From Gyrodactylus bullatarudis (Eukaryota > Platyhelminthes > Monogenea > Gyrodactylidea > Gyrodactylidae): 64,000 bases of DNA. The stretch lies in contig SSNU01000068.1 of the NCBI GenBank assembly GCA_012064415.1, positions 298,730 through 362,729 of the forward strand, written 5' to 3'. Positions 37,401-49,135 of this stretch are shown piece after piece. A program made the position numbers and the translations under genes. Every line of letters begins with the position of its first letter. Within the stretch, counting starts at the first letter, position 1. The notes under the pieces were generated by a model. The model had not been told where the DNA came from. It ran no database searches and saw only the letters and a list, made by a program, of their open reading frames with translations.

Positions 37401-40400
37401 CTGATCGACCAATGAACCGCTTAAAATTTCAACAATTTGTTAGGAAGATGTTAAAATATTTGAAAAATAAACTTTTCGCATGGTTTTAATATTCGAACGC
37501 ATCTTTAGATTCTTTAAATACTCTTGCATGAAGAGTAACGTAAATTCTCTAGTTGTCGTATACAGAAATTCATGATCGAAATTAGAAAGTGTCAACTTTT
37601 ACTTTAAACTGAACTCTGGACCAAGAGGGTAGAGAATCAGAGTTGCTTTACATCAAAGTCAATTCCTTCAAAATCTCGTTCTAGAGTATAGATGTTTTTT
37701 GAAAAATAACTTATCCTAATTATAAGCTTGTTATCACCCCATATCGGAAGAACATTAAAATATATACCTAGTTAATATGAAGATGGGAATTTATGGTTTT
37801 TTTACAAATTTTTCAATTTTTCGTCGAGAATTCGAGTTTGATCAAGATCTTTTGCAATCTGGATCATGAGACCCAATTTTACGATTTGGAGAAAAAAAAT
37901 TTGTGAAAAATCAATTTTTAAGGAAATTATCGCATATTTCAAATCCCGAGTTTGCGCCAAACTTGCATTTTTTTGAAATTTGAGTTGAAATTTTTTTGTT
38001 GATTTTAAACTGAGAGAGGGATCAAAATTCGTTATTTAGGATCACAATTAGACAAAGAATGCAAATATGCTGAATATTTTTTTGAGTACCCATATCCGAA
38101 AAACATTAAAAGTTTGACGCAAACTCGGGATTTGAAATATGCGATAATTTCCTTAAAAATTGATTTTTCACAAATTTTTTTTCTCCAAATCGTAAAATTG
38201 GGTCTCATGATCCAGATTCCAAAAAATCTCGAACAAACTCGAATTCTTGACAAAAAAATTGACAAATTTGTAAAAAAACCATAAATTCCCATCTTCATAT
38301 TAACTGGTTGATGGTCAAATGTATATTATGTCAAATTATGAATATTTGGATTTATTCAAAATAATAATCAATGAAATCAAGACGTAACTACATATGAATA
38401 TATGATGAATCAGGGAGAAATTTTTGAAGAACATTAAGAAAAACTGGTTCGAATCCCTGCTACTGATAAAGTTGACCTACTTTAAGCATATATTTAAGAA
38501 TGCTATTGGAACCTGCATCAGCATCCTTAGCCTTGACCAATGGAAATGTAATTTCTGATTCTTCTTTCATTCTAGGATCTATTTCCTCTGGAATGTCCAC
38601 ATTGAATAAATCCATTTCAAACTTGGGCTCATGATCATTCTCATCTGTGATAACAACATAGACATGCTCTATCCGTGGGGGAAATGAAGATTTATCTAGA
38701 ACGGAAAAGTTTAAATCTTTCCAACAGGCACTTTCGCTATTTCTCTCCGGATTGGAATTGATTTTTTTCACCTCCTCATCAGAGAGACAGTCTCCCATCT
38801 TTGCCATTGATTCTCGATCAAATAATACTAGATTAAATTAATTGATTTATCATCTATGCAGAAATATATAACAATTTGTATATCATCCTTAAATTCAAAA
38901 AAATAACTAAAGTCTGATAGTCAAAATTGAGATATTTCAAAAGTTACTTTCGGCTGAAAACGTATTCTGTGATTTATACATTTGATTATTTTACGGGTTA
39001 ATTCCAGTAAACACCCCAAGAATGACTCCAAAATTCACCCTAATGAAAATTTCAACTCTTACCTTCAAATAAATTATAAATGTTGTAGAAAATTTCTGTC
39101 GCAAATTGGGATTTTAACTTCTAATTTTGCTGATTCATTTAATGCAAGTCTATTGAAAATCACAATTTCATGTATGAATTTATTGTCAGATAAATTTTTA
39201 GAACGGCTAAACTTAGAAATTTCTCCTTATATAGAGCTTTTGATGGAAAAAAAACTTATGCGAATCTAGGTTCTTACTAATGTTTGTCAAGATCGAAATA
39301 GTGAAATAAGAAAAATTGTCAATTTCAATAAACTACAATGTTCTTGTAGTTTTGGAAAAATTAATGGATATCTCTGTAAACCTCTGAGTGCCGTAGCTAA
39401 TAAGTTAGAAGTTTCTCCTGAAAAATATGTCCAAAGTGAATACAGATACTTTAAAATAATCTCCTTGAAAGCAGCTTACTCGGAAATTATCATGCTCTGT
39501 GACGTCGAAAATCTGAAGGAGTCGGAACTTGAACAGAATAAATAAAAAACGCGGATGACCATGTAAAAGCCGTAAAAAATTAGGAGCAAAAAGTGTAATG
39601 AAATTTAGTGTTTAATGAAATTTTTTCTAGTTATTTATAAAAGTATTTTCTTTTGGAAAAAAAAATTTCTGTTGTTGTTTTTTTGGAATTAACCCTTATT
39701 TCACATGGCCATAATAAAACATATATATTGCTCCTTTTTGGTTTAAAAATGTTGGAATCTTATCTAATGATCAAGATACACTTACGCTTTTATCGGTAAT
39801 GTAATAAGAATTCATTGAAGATTAGGTAGCGATGAGAAAAATTCAGGTTGTTCAAACATAAATGATGTAAAAAAAATTTCGACGCATTTCTCAATGCAAA
39901 ATAATAGTTATTATGTCCTCAAATATTATTGACTGATGTTTGTTGGTTTTAGTCTTTAAGAATTTTTAAAATTTGATATCCCCCTGAATCCTTATCAAGA
40001 CCTGATCAAGGTAATGGAAAGATAGACTCAAATTCCTCTTTTATTCTTATCGTAAAAGTTAATACGAAAATAAAGTACAAACCTAACACCTGTACACCAT
40101 TTTACATATTTTAAGGATTACTCATGGATTATCGGTTTTCTGACCATCAAAGAAGATTTCCTAATTTCAACTAGTCATGCAAGATACATACAAAAGAACG
40201 AATAAATGAAAATGAAAAATATCTTCATTATAATGAATAGTAAAGATCAGATAATTATTCCTTCTCACCCTCATTAGTTAGTTTGATAATTCCTGTCTCA
40301 TATTTGAAGGAGAATTTATCCTGTTCTGTCATCAAATGCCAAATTCCATTGTCTTCTGAAGTACTTCTAACATCAATTGTACAAATCAAAGTGCCCGCCT

Positions 40401-40506
40401 GTGTATTCTCAGCTATTTCACATATTCTCACTTTGTTGTAGGAATTTGATTCTATGCTGACGAGGAAAATTATGCCATAGAAGAAGAGCACGATGTGGAG
40501 ATGCAT
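22456..40506 (-). CDS. Protocadherin, delta-1-like, seven cadherin repeats, ten exons
   Basis: Single-pass adhesion receptor of 1211 residues. Exons: 40506-40269, 38827-38481, 36147-35415, 31676-31429, 28153-27798, 27738-27519, 27457-27203, 25063-24187, 22875-22790, 22731-22456; all junctions keep frame. The ATG at 40506 opens a signal peptide (HIVLFFYGIIFLVSIES). Calcium-binding linker motifs are DENDHEPKF, DKDDHPASI, DLNDNEPSI, DKNDNDPRF, DQNDSDPYF and DVNDNDPKF, giving seven cadherin repeats, with DRE motifs in most (KLDRES, NIDRE, FDRE, NLDRE). Repeats 3 and 5 look enlarged. One membrane helix (LATSLVVLVVLACIALMII) lies at about residues 1005-1030. The cytoplasmic tail of about 180 residues is rich in Asn, Ser and Tyr and ends RRNIV; I see no catenin-binding region, as expected for protocadherins. 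Seven repeats is the number in delta-1 protocadherins of other animals. The donor of exon 27738-27519 is GTTTGT, which is unusual. Long introns (1.3-3.7 kb) hold repeats and a piggyBac remnant. Confidence 0.93.
23165..23310. repeat. Repeat rich in CTGCAGA and AGGAATTCTGCA-type words
   Basis: CTTTAGGAATTCTGCAAAAT and GAGTCTGCAGACTCTCATGG recur in inverted orientation at 45115-45190. The segment is partly palindromic itself. In protocadherin intron 8. Confidence 0.45.
23471..23909. repeat. Diverged hairpin-family copy, second subfamily
   Basis: Starts CTAATTGACATGAA and ends TTCATGTCAACTAG. The interior (GTGGGAAATCGAAAAATTTG and on) matches the interiors at 50.5-50.8 kb and, inverted, at 43.0-43.2 kb. 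In protocadherin intron 8. Confidence 0.6.
25297..25910. repeat. Hairpin element of the same family, about 614 bp
   Basis: Left arm CTAATTGATATGAAGTTGGG, right arm CCCAACTTCATATCAACCAA, with further inverted similarity inward (TTTTTACAGAAATCTCGACT against its complement). Both arms produce spurious ORFs with the same peptide, MKLGIYDFYRNLDFF. In protocadherin intron 7. Confidence 0.75.
32502..32966. repeat. Hairpin element of the same family, about 465 bp
   Basis: Left arm GGTTGATATGGGGTTGGGAA, right arm ending TTCTCAACTTCATATCAATT. Internal stretches around CATGTTGC and GCAACATG also pair. In protocadherin intron 3, immediately left of the piggyBac remnant. Confidence 0.7.
32985..34211 (+). 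mobile_element. piggyBac-type DNA transposon, 5' truncated, in protocadherin intron 3
   Basis: Lies antisense to the protocadherin, in its 3.7-kb third intron. The right end is recognisable: GCAAGGG directly followed by TTAA (34208-34211), the target site of piggyBac elements, whose tips begin CCC. A subterminal palindrome GGGGTATATATGGACCCC lies at 34149-34166. The left end is missing; the sequence abuts a hairpin repeat that ends near 32966. Confidence 0.8.
33047..34089 (+). pseudogene. piggyBac-like DDE transposase, frameshifted
   Basis: Coding frame is recognisable from about 33047 (RDKLGPIQSLFQKF), through VDEQLVGFRGRCPF, IPSKPAKYGMKIWAL and the second catalytic block TCDNFFTTFDLAKYL. 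Near 33565, in a run of A residues after FGHKK, the frame shifts; the later part reads KPVVLLST, KGGVDTLDQL, RRSTKRWLLSLFWN and ends with a Cys-rich CRD-type zinc finger (CVICPRSRDKKFRSLCLKC, then CDEHY and CDSCKQ). The N-terminal third is missing. The three acidic residues expected in the core are present in the two halves, but in different frames. Confidence 0.9.
37768..38306. repeat. Hairpin element of the same family, about 539 bp
   Basis: Left arm CTAGTTAATATGAAGATGGG and right arm CCCATCTTCATATTAACTGG. The inverted similarity continues far inward (for example AAAATTTGTGAAAAATCAAT against its complement around 38160), making a very long stem. In protocadherin intron 2. Confidence 0.78.
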
Positions 40507-40530
40507 TACATCAAGATTCTGGAAAAAAAT
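40507..40530 (-). promoter_or_regulatory. 3' splice site just upstream of the protocadherin start codon
   Basis: On the minus strand the sequence AATTTTTTTCCAG ends 13 nt before the protocadherin ATG. This is a strong acceptor with a long pyrimidine run. The transcript must therefore acquire its 5' end either from an upstream non-coding exon or from a trans-spliced leader. No upstream exon was identified with confidence. Confidence 0.5.
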
Positions 40531-40924
40531 TTTACAAATCTTTAAATATCTCGTGAAAAAGTTGAACAGATCTAATTGGACAAAGACATGAACAATGCTC
40601 ATAGGCAATTTCAATTTCTTTTGACAAAAGGGTAAATCTACTCAGTACTATAATCACTGATTATTAATCGGTAAACTTTAAAATCATGTTGACTGAGCCA
40701 AGAATGTGTAAAATCCAAGATATTTGTCAAGCTCAAGAGATATTTCGATCAAAGATCATTTGAGTAGATTGAAACTTGACCGAACCGAAGACTAAGTACT
40801 TGACCCATACTTTTATGTTTAAAATCTGTTTTATAATAAAATTTTGGTAAATTTTAGTAACCTTATCGAATGAAAATAGCAATAGAAAAATTAAAATCTT
40901 CAATAAAATTAAAAGTAGATCTAA

Positions 40925-41335
40925 TTAGAATATAACCAACCTTTTTCCAAAACCTCATCCAGACGTTTCGTTACTGAGATAGTCAAGTAATTTCTTCAGT
41001 GGGTGAGACGCTTGTAACCTGAACTCTTTTCAATTTAATCGAAAACCCTAAAAACTGTTCAAAATTAATAAAAACGTGAAATTAACCATTTGCTAAATCA
41101 GTAGTTCATGAAAGTCTTCTTCTCTTTCCGTATAATTGCAATCAATATTGTCATTGATAGAGCCATTTTTATCTATTTCTAGAGCCTCATTGATTTTTTT
41201 CCCAAAATGATTTTGACCCTTGAGACCCTCTATTTGATGTTCATTAATCCTAGACTCAAAAGATCTATCCGTCTGGAAGAGGCTTTCGAAAAAGGTTGTT
41301 TATCTAATTTTATTACTATTTATTGAATGAGAGAT
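40925..41335. repeat. Inverted pair of the same dispersed repeat
   Basis: The left part (CCAGACGTTTCGTTACTGAG, minus orientation) and the right part (CGTCTGGAAGAGGCTTTCGA, plus orientation) face each other, forming a fold-back of about 400 bp just upstream of the protocadherin 5' end. Confidence 0.55.
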
Positions 41336-42528
41336 TTTTCTCTTGTTAGCCTCGTCAGAATCTTTTTGGAAAATAATTCCGGTGCAGAGAAAATTAACCG
41401 AAATAGTTCCTCATGGCCGAATGAGCACATTTGAGAATGTATGCATGAGATAGAAATGAAGAAAGAAATCTGACCAAATCTGCATAACTACGTAAATATC
41501 AAGGGGGAGTATATTTTCATTCATCAATGTACTGCAATCGGACAAAGTTGAATATGAAAGACTATTTTGCATATTTTAAGTGGTATTCCTTTATTTTTAT
41601 TGTGAAACGAGTGAAAGCCATTACATTTTCCCTCAGTTGATCATAGTCAATGAGAAGAATATTAATTTCATCTCAGAGTTTTGAATAACTGCCAATTATT
41701 AAAATATAGATATTTCACTGTCTATTTTTTGCAATGACTCATGAGAATGCAAGTTCCACATGGTATGACTTGGATAATGAAAAAGATGGCATTCTCTCAA
41801 TGTCAATAATAAACTGAAGAAATTTCTTTCAAGTAATGAGAAATTTACCGGCTCTCTTACCCAGGAATAATGATTAAGATGTAATTAGTATTCAAGATGA
41901 GATATAGTATTCCTGCACCATATCAGAGTGTGAATAAATCATATTTCTATTTAATCAGGAAAGAAACAAAGGATAGATATTCCTTGTAGAACAAATTTTC
42001 TAGACTATAGTTTAATAAAGAATATTTCATCCCTATTCTAGAATGGTTTTTGGCAATCAAGACAAAATTACAGCCTTTCTTGATGAAATTGGATATTTAT
42101 GATTTTTAAACAGTCAATGAAAATTCAACAAATTCTTCAAGCAATAGAAAAAGTTAAGAATTAAGAATAATTACTCAAAAATCTTCAATATATTGCAAAA
42201 ATGAAGAGTAGGGTGAAAACGTTTACATCGGCCAGGGTGATCGAAGATTATACGAGCAATTTTTCTGAGCATATAGATTTGGTTTTTAAAGTTAATAAAG
42301 TTAACTATAAATCTATGCTGCCACCCCCTGGAATTTTATAATGAATATAGAAATTCGAAATTAAAGCAGTATGATTTTTATCATCAAAGTCTAAAATTTC
42401 AAAAGATTATTTGGGAACTGAATCAAAAAGTTTACCGATTTAGGAAAAAAATATTATTTTTTGGATAAAATTCGAGCCGGCACCATTTTTTGAACTTTGA
42501 GCTAAAATTTATCGTTGATCTAAAAGAG

Positions 42529-43200
42529 TAACAGAGATCAAAAGTCACTTTTCATGATCATGGTTAGACAAGGAAACCGATAATCACAAAGGAATTTTTG
42601 ATTTAAACTTGATCTTGAATAGTCCTAATTTACTTACTCACAAGTAGTCAAAGTGCGCCTTAGAGGTCTTAAATTTATCGGTGATATTCGGCTTTCTTGT
42701 CTAATTCTGATCATGAAAAATATCTTTTGGCCACACTCCCACTTTAAACTCAATAAAAATTTTGAACTCAATGTTCCAAAAAATGGGTTTTTGGCGCCAA
42801 ATCGAAATTTGAAAAATGACCATATTTTTCATGAAAATAATTTATTTTCTTCAAATCGTAAAAGTGGACAACATGAGTAAGAAAATATATTTAACGAATT
42901 CAAATTCTTGATAAAAAAATCGAGATTTCTGTAAGAATTACAGATTTTTAACTTCATTTCAGCATTAATAAACATAGAAAATGAATTTGACTCCAAAGAG
43001 AGAAACTCAATATTTTCAAGAAAAAGTTAAGCTTAATTTTTTTGATCATTCCTATTCGTGATAATTGAAAAATTTAGATTGTTCGATTTCCCACTACGAT
43101 AACTAATTTCTATGAATTTCTTTGGCCAATTATGATTTGAAATTTCAGTATCGAATTACTTCGAAATCGCTAAAAATTTAGTCTTCAAAGTAGTAACCTT
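42529..43200. repeat. Partial hairpin-family sequences
   Basis: The right arm of the first subfamily is visible at about 42900-42960 (AAAATCGAGATTTCTGTAAG). A reverse-oriented interior of the second subfamily lies at about 43060-43150 (TCGTGATAATTG, then CGATTTCCCAC). Both are decayed. Confidence 0.45.
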
Positions 43201-44086
43201 TTGCTATCCGGAGATGAATAAATTTTCATATTCACGCCAACATTAGGTTTCATTCAAAAAATGATTTTTTCCAAAATCTAGCAATGCAATAAACCCGTTT
43301 CTTTATCAGCACTCCAATCTATGATAACAATGCCTATCAGAAAGTTTTCTCTTTGAGAATTTCCAATTTTTGATGTTGTATTTAGAATTCTATTAAAGTA
43401 TGGATGGAGTAGATTCCAAACTTATTTCTTCATTAGTCTTCTCGTATAAGTTGGTTTTATAAATCATAATTTATTTCTTAATTATAATCAAAATCTACTT
43501 GGATTGTTGTTTTTTTTGGAACGAGGGAAAGATAGATAGATACATTGAGGGTAGACATTTGGAAGAGGGAGATACGTAAAAAGTTTATTATTATTTTTAT
43601 CTCTTCAGTCTGTGTGTGTATTGAATATTCTTCACAATGGAAATTCCAATATAAAAATGATGATACTATAATTACTACAGTAGAATTGTAATGAAAAACA
43701 ATTTGAAATTAAATTTAATTAATTTTGACAAGTAATATGGAGAAAAATACAATAGAATATTGCAGAGTTTATTTGTCTTTTCATAAATTTTTTTCAATTT
43801 CAAGTATGTAGTTCAAATTCGACGGCCAAGAATTCGTAAAATACGATTACGAACAAGTTGCAAGACAAGTTGCCGCAAATTTTGTCGTAATGGATTAATA
43901 TGCAGTTCAAAATTTCACGGTAGCAGTAGCTGCCACAATAAAGTTTGAATTAAAATAAGTCAGATATCATCTATCATCATTGGTTGCATTTTATCAATTT
44001 ATTACTCAAGTTCAAAGTTACCAAGGTAGTTTCGAAAACAACTTTTGCAATGGACCATTGACACCTCTTTGATAGATTCTATGAAT

Positions 44087-44637
44087 TTAACCCTTAAAGA
44101 CCAACTGGGTTATTTCTATCACATTTCATTTTAGCAAATCATTATTATTCATTTAAACCTCAGAAAATATTTCGTTTACCCCCCCCCCCCATTCGATAGG
44201 AAATCTATTAATCTCCTGGAATACGCAAAGATCTTGGATCTATCATTCGTCAAACTCATTCTATACTAATTGAAAGAGAGTTGATTTTTTCAAAAAATTA
44301 ATTTTTGTTTAAAACGTTTTTTTGAAAACCTACTCCCCAGTGTCATAGGTAAAAAGTAAGATAACTTTTATCGAGTAATCATACCTGTCGAATTCAAATA
44401 TGCAATTATCTGAACTCTATCTGCTAAAGCTACAAAAATAACCTGTTTTTGGATCAAAAAATGACCCATTTTTTTGATCGATGACTTCTGAACCAAAAAT
44501 AATTGCATTGAAACAACTTTAGATTCGTAATCAGCGAATTCACAAACCATAAGAAAGACAAAAGATTGAATCCAAGTCATGAAAAAAATTCTCTTGGATG
44601 TTAAACATTTTTAATTTTGAATACTAGGTCTGAAGGG
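44087..44637. mobile_element. Possible piggyBac-type element
   Basis: TTAACCCTTAAAGACC at 44087 and GGTCTGAAGGG ending at 44637 are approximate inverted tips, but the right TTAA is absent. The interval contains no convincing gene. It includes a 12-bp C run at 44179-44190. Confidence 0.25.
44179..44190. repeat. C12 homopolymer
   Basis: Twelve consecutive C residues in intergenic DNA. A second C run of ten lies at 44710-44719. Confidence 0.85.
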
Positions 44638-44709
44638 TCGGCAGAGTTAATTAAAAATATATTATTTGATAAGACGGAGATAAAAATCAAAATTTCCATA
44701 TATCATTAT

Positions 44710-44719
44710 CCCCCCCCCC
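44710..44719. repeat. C10 homopolymer
   Basis: Ten consecutive C residues, about 520 bp from the C12 run. Confidence 0.85.
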
Positions 44720-45099
44720 ACATTTACATTTGACCTGGATTATTTTGTTTTCATTAGATTAAAACTACTATTCCATAAATATTTGTGCATGTCATATTTA
44801 GACTCCTCATTAACCAAAAGAGATTTAATCTAATTTTGAAATGATTCAAATTTATTCTGACCAAATAGAAATTAACTCATTCGAGCAAATATCCTGTGAT
44901 TCTAATTGTTACATGGCCACAGTTATCAGTTATTAGAGAGCATTTTATTTATATTTTTTTCGGAATTTGAACTAATCTAATTTTTTGTAAAAATTTCTCT
45001 AAAATAAATGAAAACGTTGAGTACGAAACATGTAGCTATTAAGCATGGTTCAAGAGAATTGAGACTAATTAATTTTTGAGTCAAATTAATACAATTGAT

Positions 45100-45190
45100 T
45101 TCCGGAATACCTGAGAGTCTGCAGATGCTCAGGGATTCTGCAGAATTCCTAAAGTTTTCACTGTTTTCATTGTGACCAGTGAATAGATTA
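45100..45190. repeat. Inverted counterpart of the 23.2-kb repeat
   Basis: GAGAGTCTGCAGATGCTCAG and GATTCTGCAGAATTCC mirror the 23.2-kb copy. Confidence 0.45.
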
Positions 45191-46177
45191 ATATATATGT
45201 TATGTTTAAAAGCGGAAACTCCGTACAGTGTATACAATGGTGTTGAGCTTATTCGTCTTGTGTAACCCATAGGCCTGAATTTGAGAATGCCCTTCAATGA
45301 GTCAAAAAGATGCAGGCTTCATATAGTTTCAAGTTAATAAACCTCTTCTCAGGTCTAGGCTAACTTTATAATTTAGATATTAGACCATTTGATGAAGTCA
45401 ATTCAGTATTCACGAGCAGTTCAACACCGTCCTTTGCAGACTCGAAAATAGCCAAAATTCATTAAGGCTCAAAGATACGGAATATTCTAATCTTATCAAT
45501 AAACCTCTTAAAGATTGAAAAGAATTCACTGAAGGAACTCTATCTATCTGAACTGCTTCAAAGGAAGCCTCATTTTAAAGGGGCAAGGAATGTTGAGGTG
45601 TGATTGTGCCACTAGTTACATGTCAAATAGGTGAAAATGCAAAAAAAAATCTTAGCAATTCTAGATCTCATAAAAGTTTGTCATGCAATAATAAATAAAT
45701 ATAATATTCGAATTACATATCATTTCCTCAAGATCAATAGATAAAATTTATTTCTATTAAGTCTACTCATTGTACGTTTAAATCATTATGTTTCCACACT
45801 GACCAATTAGTTGTACAGCAATAATAAACTCAGTATTTTTCTTTGATTCTAACGGTGCTCTCTAAACGAATCAACTCTCTCTAATAACAAAGTTAGTAAT
45901 TTTAGGTATCATTGGAAGCCCGCGATGCATTGGATTGAGGACCAAAGTAAGAGCAAAATATTGAACTTGAAGAAGCGCAGAATACACCATTTTAAAAATC
46001 TCAAAAAGCTTTATTAAATTCAGCCTGAGGAAGATCAACTTGGAAATTTCATACATGTCTAGTGTATACGCTGGCGTTCAGTCACTTCAGTGTACAGAGT
46101 TTCCACTTTAAAGGTAAAATATATATGATCGGAAAATCTGGAAATTTCAGATTCCCTGGTTTACTAGGCAGTCTTAA

Positions 46178-46240
46178 ACTAGTTAATATGAAGTTGGAGA
46201 TATACTCACAAAATATCAGCTTTTTTCATTTTCAGTTCAA
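46178..46240. repeat. Solo arm of the hairpin family
   Basis: CTAGTTAATATGAAGTTGGA matches the element tips; similarity fades after about 30 bp. Intergenic. Confidence 0.4.
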
Positions 46241-47940
46241 GACACCGAAGATTAGATCTTGATTTTCTCGATCATTTCGATAGTTATATAATTTTCAATC
46301 ACAGTTTTAGAAACTTAATTGAATCTGGAATCGAATCAGTATATTTTTTGGTGGAAAAGATCCGAAGATAATTTTAAAAATTCAGGATCAAAGTCAAATT
46401 TTCATGTTTCACCTATTAATGGGTAGACTCGATTATTGTCATTTTCAATTTGTTTTTTAGCAGTCTAAGGTATTTTTTGCGTTGTTATGCTTCAACACCC
46501 TATCTTTTACGGCTGATCTATAGGACATTTGTCCCCTCTTTTTTGGCAGTAATTTTTCTGAATGACAACGAGACTCAGGGCTTGCAGTGAGTTTTCATGT
46601 CATCGATAATAAAAACAACACGATTCAGAGTAAAATTATAGAGAAATAAGAGAGGGAAACTGTTCTCTAATTTAACCTCTTTTACATTCTAAGTTATATT
46701 CAACTTCGCAAAAAAATTGGATTTTTATAATTTTCAGAAATTTCCCAACTTTAGATTCCCTGTAACAACCGAAACAATAAAAAAGGAATCATGGAATTAA
46801 ATAATGTCTATAAAAATTGATGCTTACAAATTATTACAGCACCAATGGGAGATTTTTTAACCAAGATTTACGAAAAAAATCTTATTTCTTTAGTTAATTA
46901 ACTTGGAATCCTTATCATCAGAATACCAGACAGAAGGAATATCTCTTGGCTATAGCCAGAATTTCTCAAGGAGCAAGAAATTAGACTACAATTAGATATC
47001 CTCAGAAATTTTTTTCTCCTCTATTTTTTTCACTTGTAAATCTATATAGACTTTTTCTCCTCTTAATTTTGAGCATTTATTTCTCATAGAGGAATAAAAA
47101 ACATTGAATGTACATATTTTCTTGTTAAAAAATAAAACTTTAATGTCAAACGTCAACAGGGATGAGGAATTGCATCAGTGCGTGCTATCAATTTTGGTAT
47201 TTCAAATAATATCAGCCATTGTATGAATGGGGATTTAACTCAGAAAAAAAGAGAAAAATGCCGAGGTCAACTATTTAGCTGGGCATTGAAGCAAGACATT
47301 TTGTTGTAAAAAATATGATTATCTCAAATGAATTACATTAGATCAGATAACAACAATGGATCACGAATTTTGTTGGCAGTGAATTTCCATTTTTTGAACC
47401 TTTGAACTCGGAATTTTTGTCGGTTACAGCCATCATAGACCAAATTAAACAAAAAATATAATTTCAAGTTCCGAGAAAATCACCATTTTATGATTTCCCA
47501 CAATGATGGGAATAAATAAATATTCAAGGTTCTGACTATTAAATAAAGAATATTGAGTAATTTTTTTTGAAAATTTATCTGATAGTTATTGGCATCAAAA
47601 TTGATAAAAATCTCTACAGGTGTCTTAATTATTTGGCCAGATTCAGGTCTCATCTGTAGTAAAATCAATTAATCAACACGAAAGAGACAAGGTCAAAAGT
47701 CAAGAGTGGATTCTATTGTTACTTATGATTGATTGAGAGGAAGGAGGAAGATCCATTGACAATAGTTTCTTGTCAATATACATAAATGTTTACTAATTAG
47801 TAGCTTGAGTCAGGTCAAAGAGAGAATACTCAAAAATACTGGGTAATATTTCTATCCCACAAAAATATATAGACTTGTATCCCATTATATAGTAACAATG
47901 TAGAATAAAAGTGTGAATGTGTTAAATAAACATTAACTAC

Positions 47941-47982
47941 CTCATGAATTACATATGTGCATTTTGAGTAGAGAGTGAGTGA
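47941..47982 (-). CDS. Candidate 42-nt microexon, weak
   Basis: Flanked by TTAATTCAAG and GTAGTT on the minus strand, open in phase 0 (SLTLYSKCTYVIHE). Both splice sites are only moderate; could be chance. Confidence 0.15.
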
Positions 47983-48349
47983 CTTGAATTAAGAAAATGA
48001 GTTATCTTTCTTTTTTTACGACTTGTGTATCCATTGCGTGTCAATGAGAAAGCATTTTTGCTTTTGTGTTGTTGATCTTTTTCATTTATTACAAAAAGTG
48101 TTTTTAGAAAAAATTCCCCAGTTGTAGAGAAAATAAAATTACAAATTTCACAATGAAAATATCCCACGTTTATTTCTCCAAGACTAATTTTTGTATTGAG
48201 CAGAAATATTACACGCATCAATTGACCTTGATTTACGTTATAATTTATCGAAATTGATTGTAATTTCTTTTTCTTGAATTGATTCAAAAATATCAAAAGT
48301 AATGGGACCAAAAAAAGTAAATGTTCAAACCAACTTTTCTAAAATGGTC

Positions 48350-48550
48350 TTAACCCTCTCGTACCCATTTGATTGTAAGACCAGATAGAGTCAATATGAA
48401 TATACATTTGGAATAAGCATGTTCAGGATAGAAATGATCGTGCATTGAAATATTTTACAAAAAGTTTACAAAAAATTATTTTTTGAGTAATTTCAATACA
48501 TTTTTCCCTTATTACTTATTAACGAATTTCTTCGGGTATGAGAGGGTTAA
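48350..48550. mobile_element. Non-autonomous piggyBac-type MITE, about 200 bp
   Basis: TTAA on both sides, with tips CCCTCTCGTACCC and GGGTATGAGAGGG that match at 12 of 13 positions as inverted repeats. No ORF. Intergenic. Confidence 0.65.
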
Positions 48551-48949
48551 AACATTTCTTCTGGAATGTTTTTAAAAATAAATCACGAACTATCCAAGTT
48601 AGCTACTGTATTAATGCACTCCGCCAGTTTTTAAAACTTGAGAAGGTGTTTTCTTATCTGAATTAGATCAAGTATTAATTGGAATTAATTATTATTTGGG
48701 TAAAAATCTTTACTTTTTCGGTTTGTTTGTCTCATTCCTGCCGATTCGACCTGTACCATTAAACCCTAATGAATAAAACTGGAGATAAAGTTAGATTTTT
48801 AAATGGAGAAGTTACCTCGTAATCTTCACTTGGTATTTTTTTATAAAACCCACCTTGTTACACTCAGGTCCCGCAGACTATGTTAGCTTGCACTAGGGTT
48901 AGGGGGAATTTTTAATCTCATACTAGTACCAACTTTCAAACTGCCGCTC

Positions 48950-49135
48950 AATTTTCAATGAATTTTTGCTAAACAATCACTAAAATCCAGAGTATCTTGG
49001 CCATTTAATGAATTTCTTACGTTTTATCTTCAAAAATAGTAATCTTAATACCAAGAGGGCCTTAAATTTCGTTTTTTATCACGTCCGTGGGATATTGTGG
49101 GAAAAATAGACAATGACATAATGGAGAATGACTCT
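48950..49135 (+). repeat. Dispersed repeat, copy B
   Basis: Second copy of the 11.6-kb repeat; common segments include ATCTTCAAAAATAGT and CAATGACATAATGGAGA. Intergenic. Confidence 0.55.

Larger units (their letters stand above)
41336..47940. other. Gene-poor intergenic DNA
   Basis: Short open frames here lack splice signals or family resemblance. Contents that can be named are the partial hairpin repeats, two C homopolymers, the inverted 45.1-kb repeat and a possible TTAA element, all listed separately. Confidence 0.5.

Noticed and set aside
44977..45297. 106-codon ORF on the minus strand
   Set aside because: No family resemblance, no splice context, and it overlaps a dispersed repeat.
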